DNA of 33,815 nucleotides from the NCBI GenBank assembly GCA_964533185.1, contig CAZHLD010000028.1, forward strand, positions 1-33,815, read 5' to 3'. Source of the DNA: CAZHLD01 sp964533185. Its GTDB lineage: Bacteria; Acidobacteriota; Terriglobia; Acidiferrales; UBA7541. The notes below the pieces were generated by a model. That model had not been told where the DNA came from. It ran no database searches and saw only the letters and a list, made by a program, of their open reading frames with translations. Every line of letters begins with the position of its first letter. Position 1 is the first letter of the stretch. Of the stretch, positions 7,530 through 15,442 are shown piece after piece. The position numbers and the translations under genes were made by a program.

Positions 7530-8579
7530 TCAGTCGCCATATAGCTGAGACCCGGGCGTTGCCCCAACATTCGACCTATTCACCCCATCACGTCGCGCTG
7601 CGGTAGGGTCTGTGCGAAGCTTCGCGAAGGCTTTGCCGATCAGCGCAGATTTGAAGAAGATCTGACCCGCCGTCAAGTGGCTGATGACTTTGTGGTGCCC
7701 GACAGCGGCCAGGGCCATGCTTGCCATGCAGCCACACTGCGAGCAATCTGGATTGCCACCGAACTGGCAAGGAACGATCTTGGTCTTGAGGTCTGCCGAG
7801 ATGGTGTGCGTGGTCTGGGCGAAGATGCACTCGTCCGGGGAGCTTGGCGGACTGAGAAACTCGTTGATCAAGACCTCCGGCATTTCCAGCTTGGGGTGGA
7901 GCTGGCGCAATCGCAAGAGATCCGCAACGGCCTGCTTGCGCTCCGCTGGCGTCAAGATCTCGGGCGCAACCGCTCCCTTTTGGGGAGTGAAGATGCTCAT
8001 CCAAATTTGTTGAGCCTCTTCGCGCTGCGCCCACACATCGAGGAAGTCTCCAAGATATCCGGGGCGCTTCATCATCTGACCCGTAATGGTGCAATGAATG
8101 GTGATGCGATGTCCGGCGATGTTTTTGAGGATTCGTTCGTAGGTGGCAGGCGCGCGGCGGGCGTCGTGCTCGGGCTGAAGTCCGTCGATGGAGACCACGG
8201 TTTTAACGCGCGACAGAGTGGCCCACGCAGAAGGGATCTGGCGGAAGGCGCTGGTCACAACCTGCACGAAGATACCCATGCGGTGAAGCTTGGGAACCAA
8301 GATCTCCAGCTCGCGGTAACGCACCAGCGGGTCGCCGCCAACAATGGAAACATGCAGCGGACGATAGCGCCGAACCAGAGCAAGGACGCCGTCCACCAAA
8401 GCGTCGCCCTTTTGATCGGCGAGCTGCCTGAGATTGATTCCAGTATTCAGATGCGCATCTTCGTAGGCGTAACATCCCGGACAGCGCAACGGACATTCGC
8501 GAGTGATCTCGATGGAAAGATTCGGCCTGAAACCTTGCAGGATTCTGCCCCAGGCCTGAACTACTTCAACATGCTTCAC
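7530..8579 (-). CDS. radical SAM enzyme with Cys-rich C-terminal region
   Basis: C29-P-L-R-C33-P-G-C36 is the CX3CX2C motif that holds the [4Fe-4S] cluster for S-adenosylmethionine cleavage. VSIVGGDPLVRYREL is the SAM-binding GGE-like strand, here GGD. VVSIDGL follows as a further core strand. The C-terminal third has DECIF, VPCQFGG and DCSQCGCMA, at least five more Cys in a SPASM-like arrangement that could hold auxiliary clusters. The GTG at 8579 is preceded by AGAGGG and gives 349 residues. An ATG at 8654 adds 25 residues that do not look conserved. No precursor peptide gene is visible beside it, and the substrate is unknown. Confidence 0.85.
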   Translation of the reverse strand: MKHVEVVQAWGRILQGFRPNLSIEITRECPLRCPGCYAYEDAHLNTGINLRQLADQKGDALVDGVLALVRRYRPLHVSIVGGDPLVRYRELEILVPKLHRMGIFVQVVTSAFRQIPSAWATLSRVKTVVSIDGLQPEHDARRAPATYERILKNIAGHRITIHCTITGQMMKRPGYLGDFLDVWAQREEAQQIWMSIFTPQKGAVAPEILTPAERKQAVADLLRLRQLHPKLEMPEVLINEFLSPPSSPDECIFAQTTHTISADLKTKIVPCQFGGNPDCSQCGCMASMALAAVGHHKVISHLTAGQIFFKSALIGKAFAKLRTDPTAARRDGVNRSNVGATPGSQLYGD

Positions 8580-8875
8580 TGTTCGCCCTCTGATGGAGGC
8601 TTCCTGCGCACAGGCCGGGGTGGGGCAGCCAACATGCCCCGTGGGTAGAGACATTCTACCCCGGACAGGCTCTCGATAGCGAGCTGAAGAGGTTTTCGTC
8701 GCCGGTGGGTTGCGAAACTTCCTTTTTCCGGTCCCGTTCAGGATGAGCTAAACGACTGGGTGGCTTTTCTCCTGGCAACCGATGATCGGAGGTTGAGGTG
8801 AAATGCGATGACCGTGGCGCCTGGACCGATTTGAACTTCGATCCCTCTGCTTGCAATGGGAGTTCTGGAATTGTC

Positions 8876-8938
8876 TACTTCGGGCGGCGCTTGAGTTTTG
8901 GGCGGTCGGGGTCGAGCGTGGCGGGTGCCCCACGCTCG
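8876..8938. repeat. Copied 3' end of the proline-rich gene with an adjoining hairpin
   Basis: Bases 8876-8923 match 10615-10662 over 48 bases with one mismatch. The matching segment is the end of the minus-strand gene at 10614-11600. The copy keeps the final residues (TLDPDRPKLKRRPK) with a single synonymous change and has TAG where the gene has TAA. The rest of the gene is absent. The copy runs into a hairpin CGAGCGTGG/CCACGCTCG (8913-8921 with 8930-8938, 8-base loop), which marks its broken edge. Confidence 0.7.
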
Positions 8939-9114
8939 CCTTCCTCCCACATTGCCCAAAACAATCGGCGAGGGTGGGCATAGTGCTCCGCGGGTCGCGT
9001 TGGTGAAGTGGCGCGCCCTATGGGAGGATTTCAGAACCCTGCCGGTGAAACGAATTGCGGCTACTCTCCCACAATTCAACCTTGCTTGTGATGTTGTGAG
9101 CCTTGCCCTGCGTC
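8939..9114. other. Gene-free region
   Basis: Together with 8580-8875 this forms a gene-poor stretch. The open frames on both strands are short, overlap each other, and lack ribosome sites or recognisable protein features. I see no RNA gene in it. Confidence 0.5.
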
Positions 9115-9325
9115 TAACAGTTTATTGAAAAACCCCTTGAGCCCGTCATACCGAGGAGCCCGTCGCAGGCGGGAGGAATCTCTCTTTTGCCTGGCTTTTT
9201 TGCGGAGGGATTCTTTGCTGCGCTCAGAATGACAGGAGGCGAAGGGATTCTTTCCGGCAAGGCCGGAATCTTCGATCGCTGCGCTCGAAATGACGGCAGC
9301 AGGTGCTTTTTTCAACAAGCTGCTA
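9115..9325. mobile_element. MITE-like element with 18-bp terminal inverted repeats
   Basis: The left end (9115-9132, TAACAGTTTATTGAAAAA) and the reverse complement of the right end (9308-9325, TAGCAGCTTGTTGAAAAA) agree at 15 of 18 positions, and both start with TA. Between them are nested copies of another repeat type: GTCATACCGAG at 9145-9155, CTCAGAATGAC at 9223-9233, and CTCGAAATGAC at 9284-9294. There is no transposase frame. Small size, inverted ends and lack of coding capacity fit a non-autonomous element. TA at both ends would fit a TA-duplicating transposase, but this is inference. Confidence 0.6.
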
Positions 9326-9339
9326 ACTTCCGACCGGTC

Positions 9340-9374
9340 AAGAAAAGAAGGGGCTGCCTTGGGACAGCAGCCCC
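9340..9374 (-). terminator. Rho-independent terminator, minus strand
   Basis: An 8-bp stem GGGGCTGC/GCAGCCCC (9350-9357 with 9367-9374) has a 9-base loop. Read on the minus strand it is followed by CTTCTTTTCTTG. It lies about 110 bases beyond the stop of the gene at 9483-10346. Confidence 0.6.
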
Positions 9375-9482
9375 CTTTCCGGCATTCGATCGTAGGGAGA
9401 CCGAGAAAGTCAGGCCTGCAAGTGAGAAAACAACCCGGCTAATCTCACCCCAATGGACTCTGGTCAGCCCCGAATCACCGGT

Positions 9483-10346
9483 TCACTTCTGCCCCGCCAG
9501 CTTGAAAACTATGGCGCGAGTAACTTCCTGGCGCGCAGCGTCCGGGTCGGTAGCATTTGTAAAGGCGGCCGCGATCGTGTCGCGTTCTTCCTGCGACCGC
9601 CGATTGCGGTCGGCGCCGAAAGCGTTGCGCACCTTCTCAAATGCATCCATGCTGTTCACGCCGTACCAGATGAAGTGGGTCCAATCACCATCGGTTTTCA
9701 ATTCCTCGACCGCCAGACCATAGGCCAAAATCACGCCGTCGGCGACGAGCTTGTCGAGCACAGGCTTGTTGTACTTGTCCCAGGCCGCGCGGTAGTCGGC
9801 GGTCTTGCCGGGTTTCACCTTGCCGAAATTATACCGGGTGTAGGGCAGCGACCCGGCAGGCAGCATGGTACTGCCCGCCACAAACACGAGGTCCCGGGTC
9901 AGCCAGTCGCGTGTTTTGCTGGAGTCAAATACTTCACGGACCCGCTCCGCCGTGGTCATTCCGGGTTTCTGTCCTTTCTTGCGTCCTTCTTCGGCTGCTT
10001 TGGCTTCCTCGGCGGCCAGTTTGGCAAGTTGTGCCTGGATCGCACTCTGGACTTTCTCAGTGCCAGACCAGTCGGCGACGGTATACCAGATCAGATGCGT
10101 CCAGCCGCCCGGCGAGCGCAGCAGGGGCACCTCGATGCCCCACCCCAGCACGACGCCTTCGGCCATCTGCTTGTCGCGCACCGGTTCCCCGACGGTTTTC
10201 ACCAGGTTCATGAACTCGTCTTCTTTGCCCGGCCTGACCGCATAACCGGACCAGTAGGTAAGGGGTTGGGGCATCTGCTGCTGCGCGAAGGCCGTGAAAC
10301 CCCACAGCAACGCCAACACTAGGAAGATTACTTTTCGATTTTTCAT
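9483..10346 (-). CDS. exported protein with two repeated ferredoxin-like domains
   Basis: The 287-residue product starts MKNRKVIFLVLALLWGF with a clear signal peptide ending near AFAQQ. The mature protein holds two related units of about 75 residues: one from TYWSGYAVRPGKEDEF to GGWTHLIWYTVADW, the other from YTRYNFGKVKPGKTADY to GDWTHFIWYGVNSMDA. Each has the strand-helix pattern of dimeric alpha/beta-barrel proteins. The linker is charged (AAEEAKAAEEGRKKG). GGAG lies 6 bases before the ATG at 10346, so the in-frame start at 10448 is rejected. The function is unknown; the fold is my inference from pattern only. Confidence 0.75.
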   Translation of the reverse strand: MKNRKVIFLVLALLWGFTAFAQQQMPQPLTYWSGYAVRPGKEDEFMNLVKTVGEPVRDKQMAEGVVLGWGIEVPLLRSPGGWTHLIWYTVADWSGTEKVQSAIQAQLAKLAAEEAKAAEEGRKKGQKPGMTTAERVREVFDSSKTRDWLTRDLVFVAGSTMLPAGSLPYTRYNFGKVKPGKTADYRAAWDKYNKPVLDKLVADGVILAYGLAVEELKTDGDWTHFIWYGVNSMDAFEKVRNAFGADRNRRSQEERDTIAAAFTNATDPDAARQEVTRAIVFKLAGQK

Positions 10347-10613
10347 GTTTTCTCCTCGAGAGATGCGTCTCCTGAAACAGGGTCCACGGTTTTTTTGAGC
10401 ATGGCTGAACCGACCTCGGCCCCAGGGAACGGACGGGCTTTCTATCACCGCAAGCCGCTGGGGTCAACTAAAATCAGGCCGAATCCTGAGGTTGGCCTCG
10501 TAGATGGCGGGAAAGGTGCCGCGCCCCCCGACAGAGTGCAGCGGCGTAAATTCTGGCCCGCCGCGCCGGGGAACTCACGACCCGTGGCTCAGACGACAGG
10601 CGGTTGGGATGGT

Positions 10614-11600
10614 TTACTTCGGGCGGCGCTTGAGTTTGGGGCGGTCGGGGTCGAGCGTGGCGTTATCGGGGTTGCCTTCCAGCTCGCTTCCTGAGGAGCC
10701 CGCGTTGGTGAGGTCGGAGGCATTGGCGGAGGCAGTAGCGCGTGCGCGGGCCAGCGTCTGCTGCGCGATGTAGACGTCCTTCGCGGGTAGCGAGACGCTC
10801 TGGTCCAGGATCACGACGAACGGCATCCCCGGCTCGAGATACAGGTCCGGCCCCTTCCGCGACATCATGATAATCAGCGCCGCCATTGCTCCGGCTCCGG
10901 CGCCCACGGCTGCGCCCTTGCCGCCTTTGATCGCTGAACCAAGCAGCGTGCCCTGGAGTGTGTAGGTAGCCAGGCTGTAGAGGTCGGTGGCGCGGCTGTT
11001 GTCTGTGGTGATCCGGCCCTTGCCCTTGATGTCGGGAGAGTCGAGGTGCGCCACCACCGCGGCGCTCGGGCCATTCTCCAGTTCCACACGCTCTACCAGC
11101 ACGCGCATCGCACCGGCCTTTCCGAACCCGCCCGGGCGCTTCACTTCGACGACGCTTCCGGTGAAGGCCGTTTCTTCAGGCAGCTCAAGCTGGTCGCCCA
11201 GCGGCAGCGCGCGCGCGGTGCGGAAGGTTACCTGTTGACCCTTCTTTGTAATTTTCGTGCTCAGCGGAGTATCGAGCACGACTTCGATGGGCGTACCCGC
11301 GGGAATCTCGACGGTGGCCGGCAGCGTGGGCGGCGGAATGATCGGCTCTGGCGCTATTGGCGCAGGCTTGGCTTCTTCCGGCTGCGGCGCAATGGGCGGA
11401 ACTGCCGGCTGCGGCGCGGGTTGCGGCACCGGCTGGGGCGTTGGTTGTGCAGCGGGCGGCGGATCGAGCGGTGGAGGCGGCGGAGGAACGCGCGGATTGA
11501 TGATCGGCGGCTGCTGCGCAAAAGCGACAGCGACCGTAGCGGAAGCTAGACCCAGTGCCATCGCAAAAAGCAGGATTCGAATTGGGACCGTCCGCCGCAC
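10614..11600 (-). CDS. exported proline-rich protein, function unknown
   Basis: The 328-residue product starts with a signal peptide (MRRTVPIRILLFAMALGLAS, likely cleaved near AFAQQ). A Pro/Gln/Ala-rich stretch of about 70 residues follows, suited to spanning the periplasm or cell wall. A folded domain starts at VEIPAGTPIEVVLDTPLSTK, a pattern shared with TrbI-like or SH3-like barrels in exported proteins. A glycine-rich segment (GSAIKGGKGAAVGAGAGAMAAL) could insert in a membrane. The start is GTG with no clear ribosome site; a GCCCGG/CCGGGC hairpin sits 10 bases upstream (11610-11625). The last 15 codons are copied at 8876-8923. Confidence 0.75.
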   Translation of the reverse strand: MRRTVPIRILLFAMALGLASATVAVAFAQQPPIINPRVPPPPPPLDPPPAAQPTPQPVPQPAPQPAVPPIAPQPEEAKPAPIAPEPIIPPPTLPATVEIPAGTPIEVVLDTPLSTKITKKGQQVTFRTARALPLGDQLELPEETAFTGSVVEVKRPGGFGKAGAMRVLVERVELENGPSAAVVAHLDSPDIKGKGRITTDNSRATDLYSLATYTLQGTLLGSAIKGGKGAAVGAGAGAMAALIIMMSRKGPDLYLEPGMPFVVILDQSVSLPAKDVYIAQQTLARARATASANASDLTNAGSSGSELEGNPDNATLDPDRPKLKRRPK

Positions 11601-11696
11601 GGTGGATGAGCCCGGCCGACCGGGCGCTTCACCTCTTACTGTTTAGGTGCAGGTTAGGGAATAGGGTTGCCTGGAGGTGATCCTGCGGCCGCGGCC

Positions 11697-12002
11697 TTAC
11701 TGCACAAAGCCGACCTTGGGCTCGGGGCCCGGCTCGAGCTGCTCGCGGATGGGGCCAAACTGCGCTTCGTAGCGGCTGATGTTTTCGCCCAGCGCGCGCC
11801 AGAGGCGCTTGGCGTGGCTCGGGCTGAGGATGACGCTGGCCACCAGCTTGCCCTGAGGGGCGTTGGGGAACAGATAGATGTAGTGCAGGGTGAACTCCTC
11901 GGCGGTGTGATGGATCATGGCCAGGTTGCTGTACTGGCCCACCAGTTCTTTTTCATCGGCCTTGATCTGCACCTGCTGCTGCTGTTTGGCCTGCTCGTCC
12001 AT
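11697..12002 (-). CDS. DUF3467 family protein
   Basis: This 101-residue protein begins with a Gln-rich tail (MDEQAKQQQQVQIKADEKE). It continues with the DUF3467 pattern: YSNLAMIHHTAEEFTLHYIYLFPN, then GKLVASVILSPSHAKRLWRALGENISRYEAQFG. GGGAGA lies 7 bases before the ATG. Members are small, conserved in many phyla, and have no known biochemical role; the helix with SPSHAKRL resembles a nucleic-acid or protein binding surface, but that is speculation. It is separated from the proline-rich gene upstream by about 95 bases. Confidence 0.85.
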   Translation of the reverse strand: MDEQAKQQQQVQIKADEKELVGQYSNLAMIHHTAEEFTLHYIYLFPNAPQGKLVASVILSPSHAKRLWRALGENISRYEAQFGPIREQLEPGPEPKVGFVQ

Positions 12003-12195
12003 GGAGGTTCTCCCGAGTGGCGGTCGCCGGGGAAGTGCACCGGCGACAGTACCATTTGTGCGGCGCGAAGTCGAACCGAGCGCCGGACAAGCAACCGGGG
12101 CCTGCCCGCTCTTGTAGTGTTTCAGCCTGGCACTGCCGGGCGCAGGTTCCCGGATGGAAACCGGCGCTTGATTTCCAGTCGTATTAAGTGTAGTT

Positions 12196-12222
12196 TATAC
12201 TTGGAGTTTAGCTAGCTTAACT
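12196..12222 (+). promoter_or_regulatory. mntH promoter and palindromic operator
   Basis: TATACT at 12196-12201 is a good -10 box; the -35 side is weak (TTCCAG, 17 bases upstream). The segment 12205-12222, AGTTTAGCTAGCTTAACT, is an 18-bp palindrome with 16 matching positions and ends at the base before the ATG. This resembles the TTAGGTTAGCCTAA-type sites bound by DtxR/IdeR/MntR metal repressors and covers the expected transcription start. Repression by Mn or Fe is inferred. Confidence 0.55.
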
Positions 12223-13617
12223 ATGACAACACCCACTCTCCCAGCCGATTCCTCCGGGGTCCCCGCGCCGGTCGCGGCGCCGGGAAAGCCGATGGTCGGC
12301 TGGCGCCGCGCCGGCGGATTGCCCTCACTGCCCGAAGCCTACCGCACCATCCCCATCCTCCCGGGCGCATCGGTGTGGCGCAAGCTGCTGGCCTTTGCCG
12401 GGCCGGGCTACCTAGTGGCGGTCGGCTACATGGACCCGGGCAACTGGGCCACCGACCTGGGCGGCGGCTCGAAGTTTGGCTACACGCTGCTCTCAGTCAT
12501 TTTGCTGAGCAACCTGATGGCGATGTTCCTGCAGGCGCTCTCTGCCAAGCTGGGCATCGTCACCGGCCGCGACCTGGCGCAGGCCTGCCGCGACCATTTC
12601 TCGAAGCCGGTGTACATCGCGCTTTGGGTGCTCTGCGAAATCGCCATCGCCGCGTGCGACCTGGCCGAAGTGCTGGGCTCGGCAGTGGCTTTGCAGCTCC
12701 TGTTCGGATTGCCGCTGCTGCCCGGTGTGCTGATCACCGCGCTCGACGTGCTGCTGGTGCTGGCGCTGCAGGGCCGCGGCTTCCGGCTGATTGAGGCGCT
12801 GGTGATCACGTTAATCGCCACGATCGGTTTCTGCTTTGCCTACGAGATTTTCTTCGCCCGGCCGCTGTGGCTCGAAGCGGCGCGCGGCTTTGTCCCCACC
12901 CTGGAGATCCTGCGCAACCGCGAAATGCTCTACATCGCCATCGGCATCCTGGGCGCCACGGTGATGCCGCACAACCTCTACCTGCACTCGAGCATTGTCC
13001 AGACTCGCGCCATCGAACCCGGCCAGGAATCGAAGCGCGAGGCCGTCAAGTATGCCGTCATCGACTCGACGTTTGCTCTGTTCCTTGCCTTGTTCATCAA
13101 CAGCTCGATCCTGGTGCTGGGCGCGGCGGCCTTCCATCACCGCGGGATGTTCCAGGTCGCCGAAATCTCCGAGGCCTATCAACTGCTCACGCCGGTGATT
13201 GGCGCCAGCCTGGCGAGCACGCTCTTTGCCGTGGCGCTGTTGGCCTCCGGTCAAAACTCCACGCTGACCGGCACGCTGGCCGGGCAGATTGTGATGGAAG
13301 GATTCCTCAACCTCCGCCTGCCGCCCTGGCTGCGCCGGTTGATTACGCGCCTGATCGCAATTGTGCCCGCGGCCATCGTGATCGGCGTGATGGGCGAGGG
13401 CCAGGTGACCAACCTGCTCATCCTCAGCCAGGTGATCCTGAGCTTCCAGTTGCCCTTCGCCGTGGTGCCGCTGGTGATCTTCACCAGCGACCGGAAGAAG
13501 ATGGGCGAGTTTGCCAATCGCCGGTGGGTGGTCGTGCTGGCGTGGGTGATCGCTGCGGGCATCATCGCGCTGAACGTCCAGTTGCTCCACATGATCTTCC
13601 GCGACCTGCTCAAATAG
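12223..13617 (+). CDS. mntH: Nramp-type Mn2+/Fe2+ transporter MntH
   Basis: This 464-residue inner-membrane transporter takes up Mn2+ (and Fe2+) with protons. Both metal-site motifs of the Nramp family are intact: D71-P-G-N74 in the first helix and M248-P-H250 in the sixth helix. The Met is typical of transition-metal selectivity. About eleven hydrophobic helices can be traced. The soluble N-terminus of about 55 residues is Pro rich and longer than in the 412-residue E. coli protein. The ATG has no ribosome site at proper distance, because the palindromic operator fills that space; the message may have a very short leader. It is a single-gene unit. Confidence 0.96.
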   Translation: MTTPTLPADSSGVPAPVAAPGKPMVGWRRAGGLPSLPEAYRTIPILPGASVWRKLLAFAGPGYLVAVGYMDPGNWATDLGGGSKFGYTLLSVILLSNLMAMFLQALSAKLGIVTGRDLAQACRDHFSKPVYIALWVLCEIAIAACDLAEVLGSAVALQLLFGLPLLPGVLITALDVLLVLALQGRGFRLIEALVITLIATIGFCFAYEIFFARPLWLEAARGFVPTLEILRNREMLYIAIGILGATVMPHNLYLHSSIVQTRAIEPGQESKREAVKYAVIDSTFALFLALFINSSILVLGAAAFHHRGMFQVAEISEAYQLLTPVIGASLASTLFAVALLASGQNSTLTGTLAGQIVMEGFLNLRLPPWLRRLITRLIAIVPAAIVIGVMGEGQVTNLLILSQVILSFQLPFAVVPLVIFTSDRKKMGEFANRRWVVVLAWVIAAGIIALNVQLLHMIFRDLLK

Positions 13618-13680
13618 CCGCAGCAGCAGGAACCCCCAATGCGCCTGCCGGAATCTTATGCGATGATAGTCGGCCATATT

Positions 13681-13701
13681 CGCGCCGCATGAATCGGCGC
13701 G
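13681..13701 (+). other. Hairpin between mntH and the cytochrome gene
   Basis: A perfect 7-bp stem CGCGCCG/CGGCGCG with a 7-base loop lies 64 bases after the mntH stop. No T-run follows, so it is not a standard terminator; it may stabilise the upstream message or act as a weak attenuator. Confidence 0.35.
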
Positions 13702-13723
13702 CACGGGAGGGATGGAGACCGCG

Positions 13724-14179
13724 ATGAAGCACAGCGGAACACTCTGGCGAAGCAGGTTGCTGCTGGCAGCGAGCCTGGGACTGGCTCTCTGGGTCGGCGC
13801 GCACGGAAAGAAGGAGTGGCCCGTGCCGGAAGAGGCGAAAAAGGTTACCAACCCGGTCCTCGCCAACGAGACCACGCTTAAGACCGCGAAAGATACTTAC
13901 ATGGAGTACTGCACGCAATGCCACGGCGATACCGGCAAGGGCGACGGCACCGAGGCGGCCATGTACAAGACCAAGCCCGCCGACTTCACCGACGCGCACA
14001 TGATGAGCGAGATGACCGACGGCGAAATCTACTACAAGATGACTGAGGGTCGCCGGCCGATGCCTTCGTTCAAGAAAACGCTGACCGAGGAGCAGCGCTG
14101 GATGCTGGTGAACTACGTCAAGACCTTCGCAGCGAGGCCCGCCGAAGCCGAAAAGAAAGCCCCGGCGCACAAGCACTAG
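13724..14179 (+). CDS. exported mono-heme cytochrome c
   Basis: The 151-residue product has a signal peptide (MKHSGTLWRSRLLLAASLGLAL) followed by a class I cytochrome c domain. C63-T-Q-C66-H67 is the heme attachment site, and M113 in RRPMPSF is the likely sixth ligand. The spacing matches small periplasmic cytochromes of the CccA/cytochrome c6 type that shuttle single electrons. The tail is Lys/His rich (KKAPAHKH). The ATG at 13724 has GGAG 6 bases upstream, and the in-frame ATG at 13712 sits too close to its own ribosome site. The redox partner is not visible in the window. Confidence 0.92.
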   Translation: MKHSGTLWRSRLLLAASLGLALWVGAHGKKEWPVPEEAKKVTNPVLANETTLKTAKDTYMEYCTQCHGDTGKGDGTEAAMYKTKPADFTDAHMMSEMTDGEIYYKMTEGRRPMPSFKKTLTEEQRWMLVNYVKTFAARPAEAEKKAPAHKH

Positions 14180-14199
14180 ATAAGAAGAAACGAAAGTTA

Positions 14200-14269
14200 A
14201 AAATAGAAACTAGAAACTTGCTCAGACTAGTTGGTGCCAAGCGAATTTCCAGTTTCTAATTTCTGGTTT
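14200..14269. repeat. AT-rich inverted repeat between convergent genes
   Basis: The arm at 14200-14218 (AAAATAGAAACTAGAAACT) and the reverse complement of 14251-14269 agree at 16 of 19 positions. It lies between the convergent cytochrome and peroxiredoxin genes and could end transcription from both sides. A short run of GCTGA/CTGAC-like repeats follows at about 14308-14341. Confidence 0.45.
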
Positions 14270-14346
14270 CGGGTGGGAAATCCCTCTCGCACGCGAACGT
14301 ACGGGTGTTTGCTGAAAGCTGACGGCTGATGACTGACAGCTTGCGA

Positions 14347-14820
14347 TTACGCCGTGGCGGACTTCACTCCAGCCAGGGCCTGGGCCACTTCGGCGAGGTC
14401 GGGCACCTGCGGGATGTCGTACTGCTTGAACCAGGCCACGTTGCCGGCTTGGTTGACGATGGCGATGGCGCGGCCGGTGATGCCCTTGTCGGCCAGATAG
14501 ACGCCATACTTGTCCGCCATCGCGCCGCGCGGGTGGAAGTCGGCCAGCAACGGGTAGGTGATGCCCGTTTTTTCGGCGAAGGCCTTGTGCGACCAGACGC
14601 TGTCCACGCTGACGCCCAGCACCTGCGCGTCGAGCTGTTCGAATTTCTTCATGTCGCTGACGAAGCAGGCGTGCTCGTTGGTGCACACCGGGCTCCAGTC
14701 CAGCGGGTAGAACACCAGCACGACATTTTTCTTCCCCTTGTAGTCGGAGAGCTTCACTTCCTTCTGATTCTGGTCCTTCAGCACGAAGTCCGGAGCGGCT
14801 TGTCCTGTGGCAATCGGCAT
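14347..14820 (-). CDS. peroxiredoxin (AhpC/TSA superfamily)
   Basis: This 157-residue cytoplasmic thiol peroxidase reduces peroxides. FYPLDWSPVC46T is the active-site region with the peroxidatic Cys at 46, in the P-x3-S/T-x2-C arrangement slightly rearranged as DWSPVCT. A second Cys at 52 gives CX5C, close to but not the same as the CX4C of BCP-type atypical 2-Cys enzymes, so the resolving mechanism is open. The rest follows the thioredoxin fold (VLGVSVDSVWSHKAFAEK, ITYPLLADFHPRGAMADKYGVY, GRAIAIVNQAGNVAW). AhpE-like and BCP-like assignments are both possible. GAGGAGG precedes the ATG. Confidence 0.93.
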   Translation of the reverse strand: MPIATGQAAPDFVLKDQNQKEVKLSDYKGKKNVVLVFYPLDWSPVCTNEHACFVSDMKKFEQLDAQVLGVSVDSVWSHKAFAEKTGITYPLLADFHPRGAMADKYGVYLADKGITGRAIAIVNQAGNVAWFKQYDIPQVPDLAEVAQALAGVKSATA

Positions 14821-15039
14821 GAATCCTCCTCAGTTCGCTTGATCGGTTCGGGTGAAAAAAACCCGGCAAACAATTCCTGCGGTCTCGGAGTCGCTATGAT
14901 AGCGGATGCCAGCGTGGTTGACAAACGTTGCGCGGGAGGCGAGCGCCGCCGGGCAAGGCGCGAAATCGGGAACGCCTCGCGGCCGTTCTGGTAACATACG
15001 CGCATCTCTCTCAGGGAATTTGCTCGACTGGAGGGGTTT

Positions 15040-15435
15040 ATGGCAGCAAAGCAAATCACCATCTGGGTCAAAAACCGGCCGGGGAATCTGGCCAAAATCG
15101 CCGGGGCGCTGGCGGCAAAGCGGATCAACATCAGCGGGCTGTACGCCTCTGACGCGCCCGGCCGCAGCGCGGTGCGTCTGCTGGTTTCGAGCGCCGCGCG
15201 AGCGAAGGCCACGCTGAAAGCGGCCGGCTTCCGCGTGAGCGAGGAGCCGGTGGCGGTGGTCCGGCTGGCGGATAGGCCCGGCCAAATCGCCCGGGTGGCC
15301 GGACGGCTGGCCCGGGCGCGCATCAACATCAGCTACGCCTATGTCACGGTGAGTCCCGGCGCGAAGCGGGCCGATATCGTGATGGGTTTCGGCAGCGCCG
15401 CCGCCGCTCGCAAGGCGCGCGCAGGCGGTCGCTAA
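15040..15435 (+). CDS. tandem ACT-domain protein
   Basis: The 131-residue product is built of two ACT domains. The first starts ITIWVKNRPGNLAKIAGALAAKRINI and the second VVRLADRPGQIARVAGRLARARINI. The RPG(N/Q)-(L/I) turn and the helix leading to INIS are the typical amino-acid-binding elements. Stand-alone ACT pairs are usually regulatory sensors for amino acids. A ribosome site GGAGGGG lies 4 bases before the ATG. The next gene starts 7 bases after the stop, so the two are probably co-transcribed. The ligand is unknown. Confidence 0.9.
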   Translation: MAAKQITIWVKNRPGNLAKIAGALAAKRINISGLYASDAPGRSAVRLLVSSAARAKATLKAAGFRVSEEPVAVVRLADRPGQIARVAGRLARARINISYAYVTVSPGAKRADIVMGFGSAAAARKARAGGR

Positions 15436-15442
15436 AGGAATC

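Noticed and set aside
8656..9079. Short overlapping frames in the repeat-rich region after the radical SAM gene
   Set aside because: No ribosome sites, frames overlap on both strands, and part of the sequence is a copied gene end and a hairpin repeat.
14308..14341. GCTGA/CTGAC short repeats as a regulatory array
   Set aside because: Only a few imperfect units are present between convergent genes; this looks like simple low-complexity sequence.
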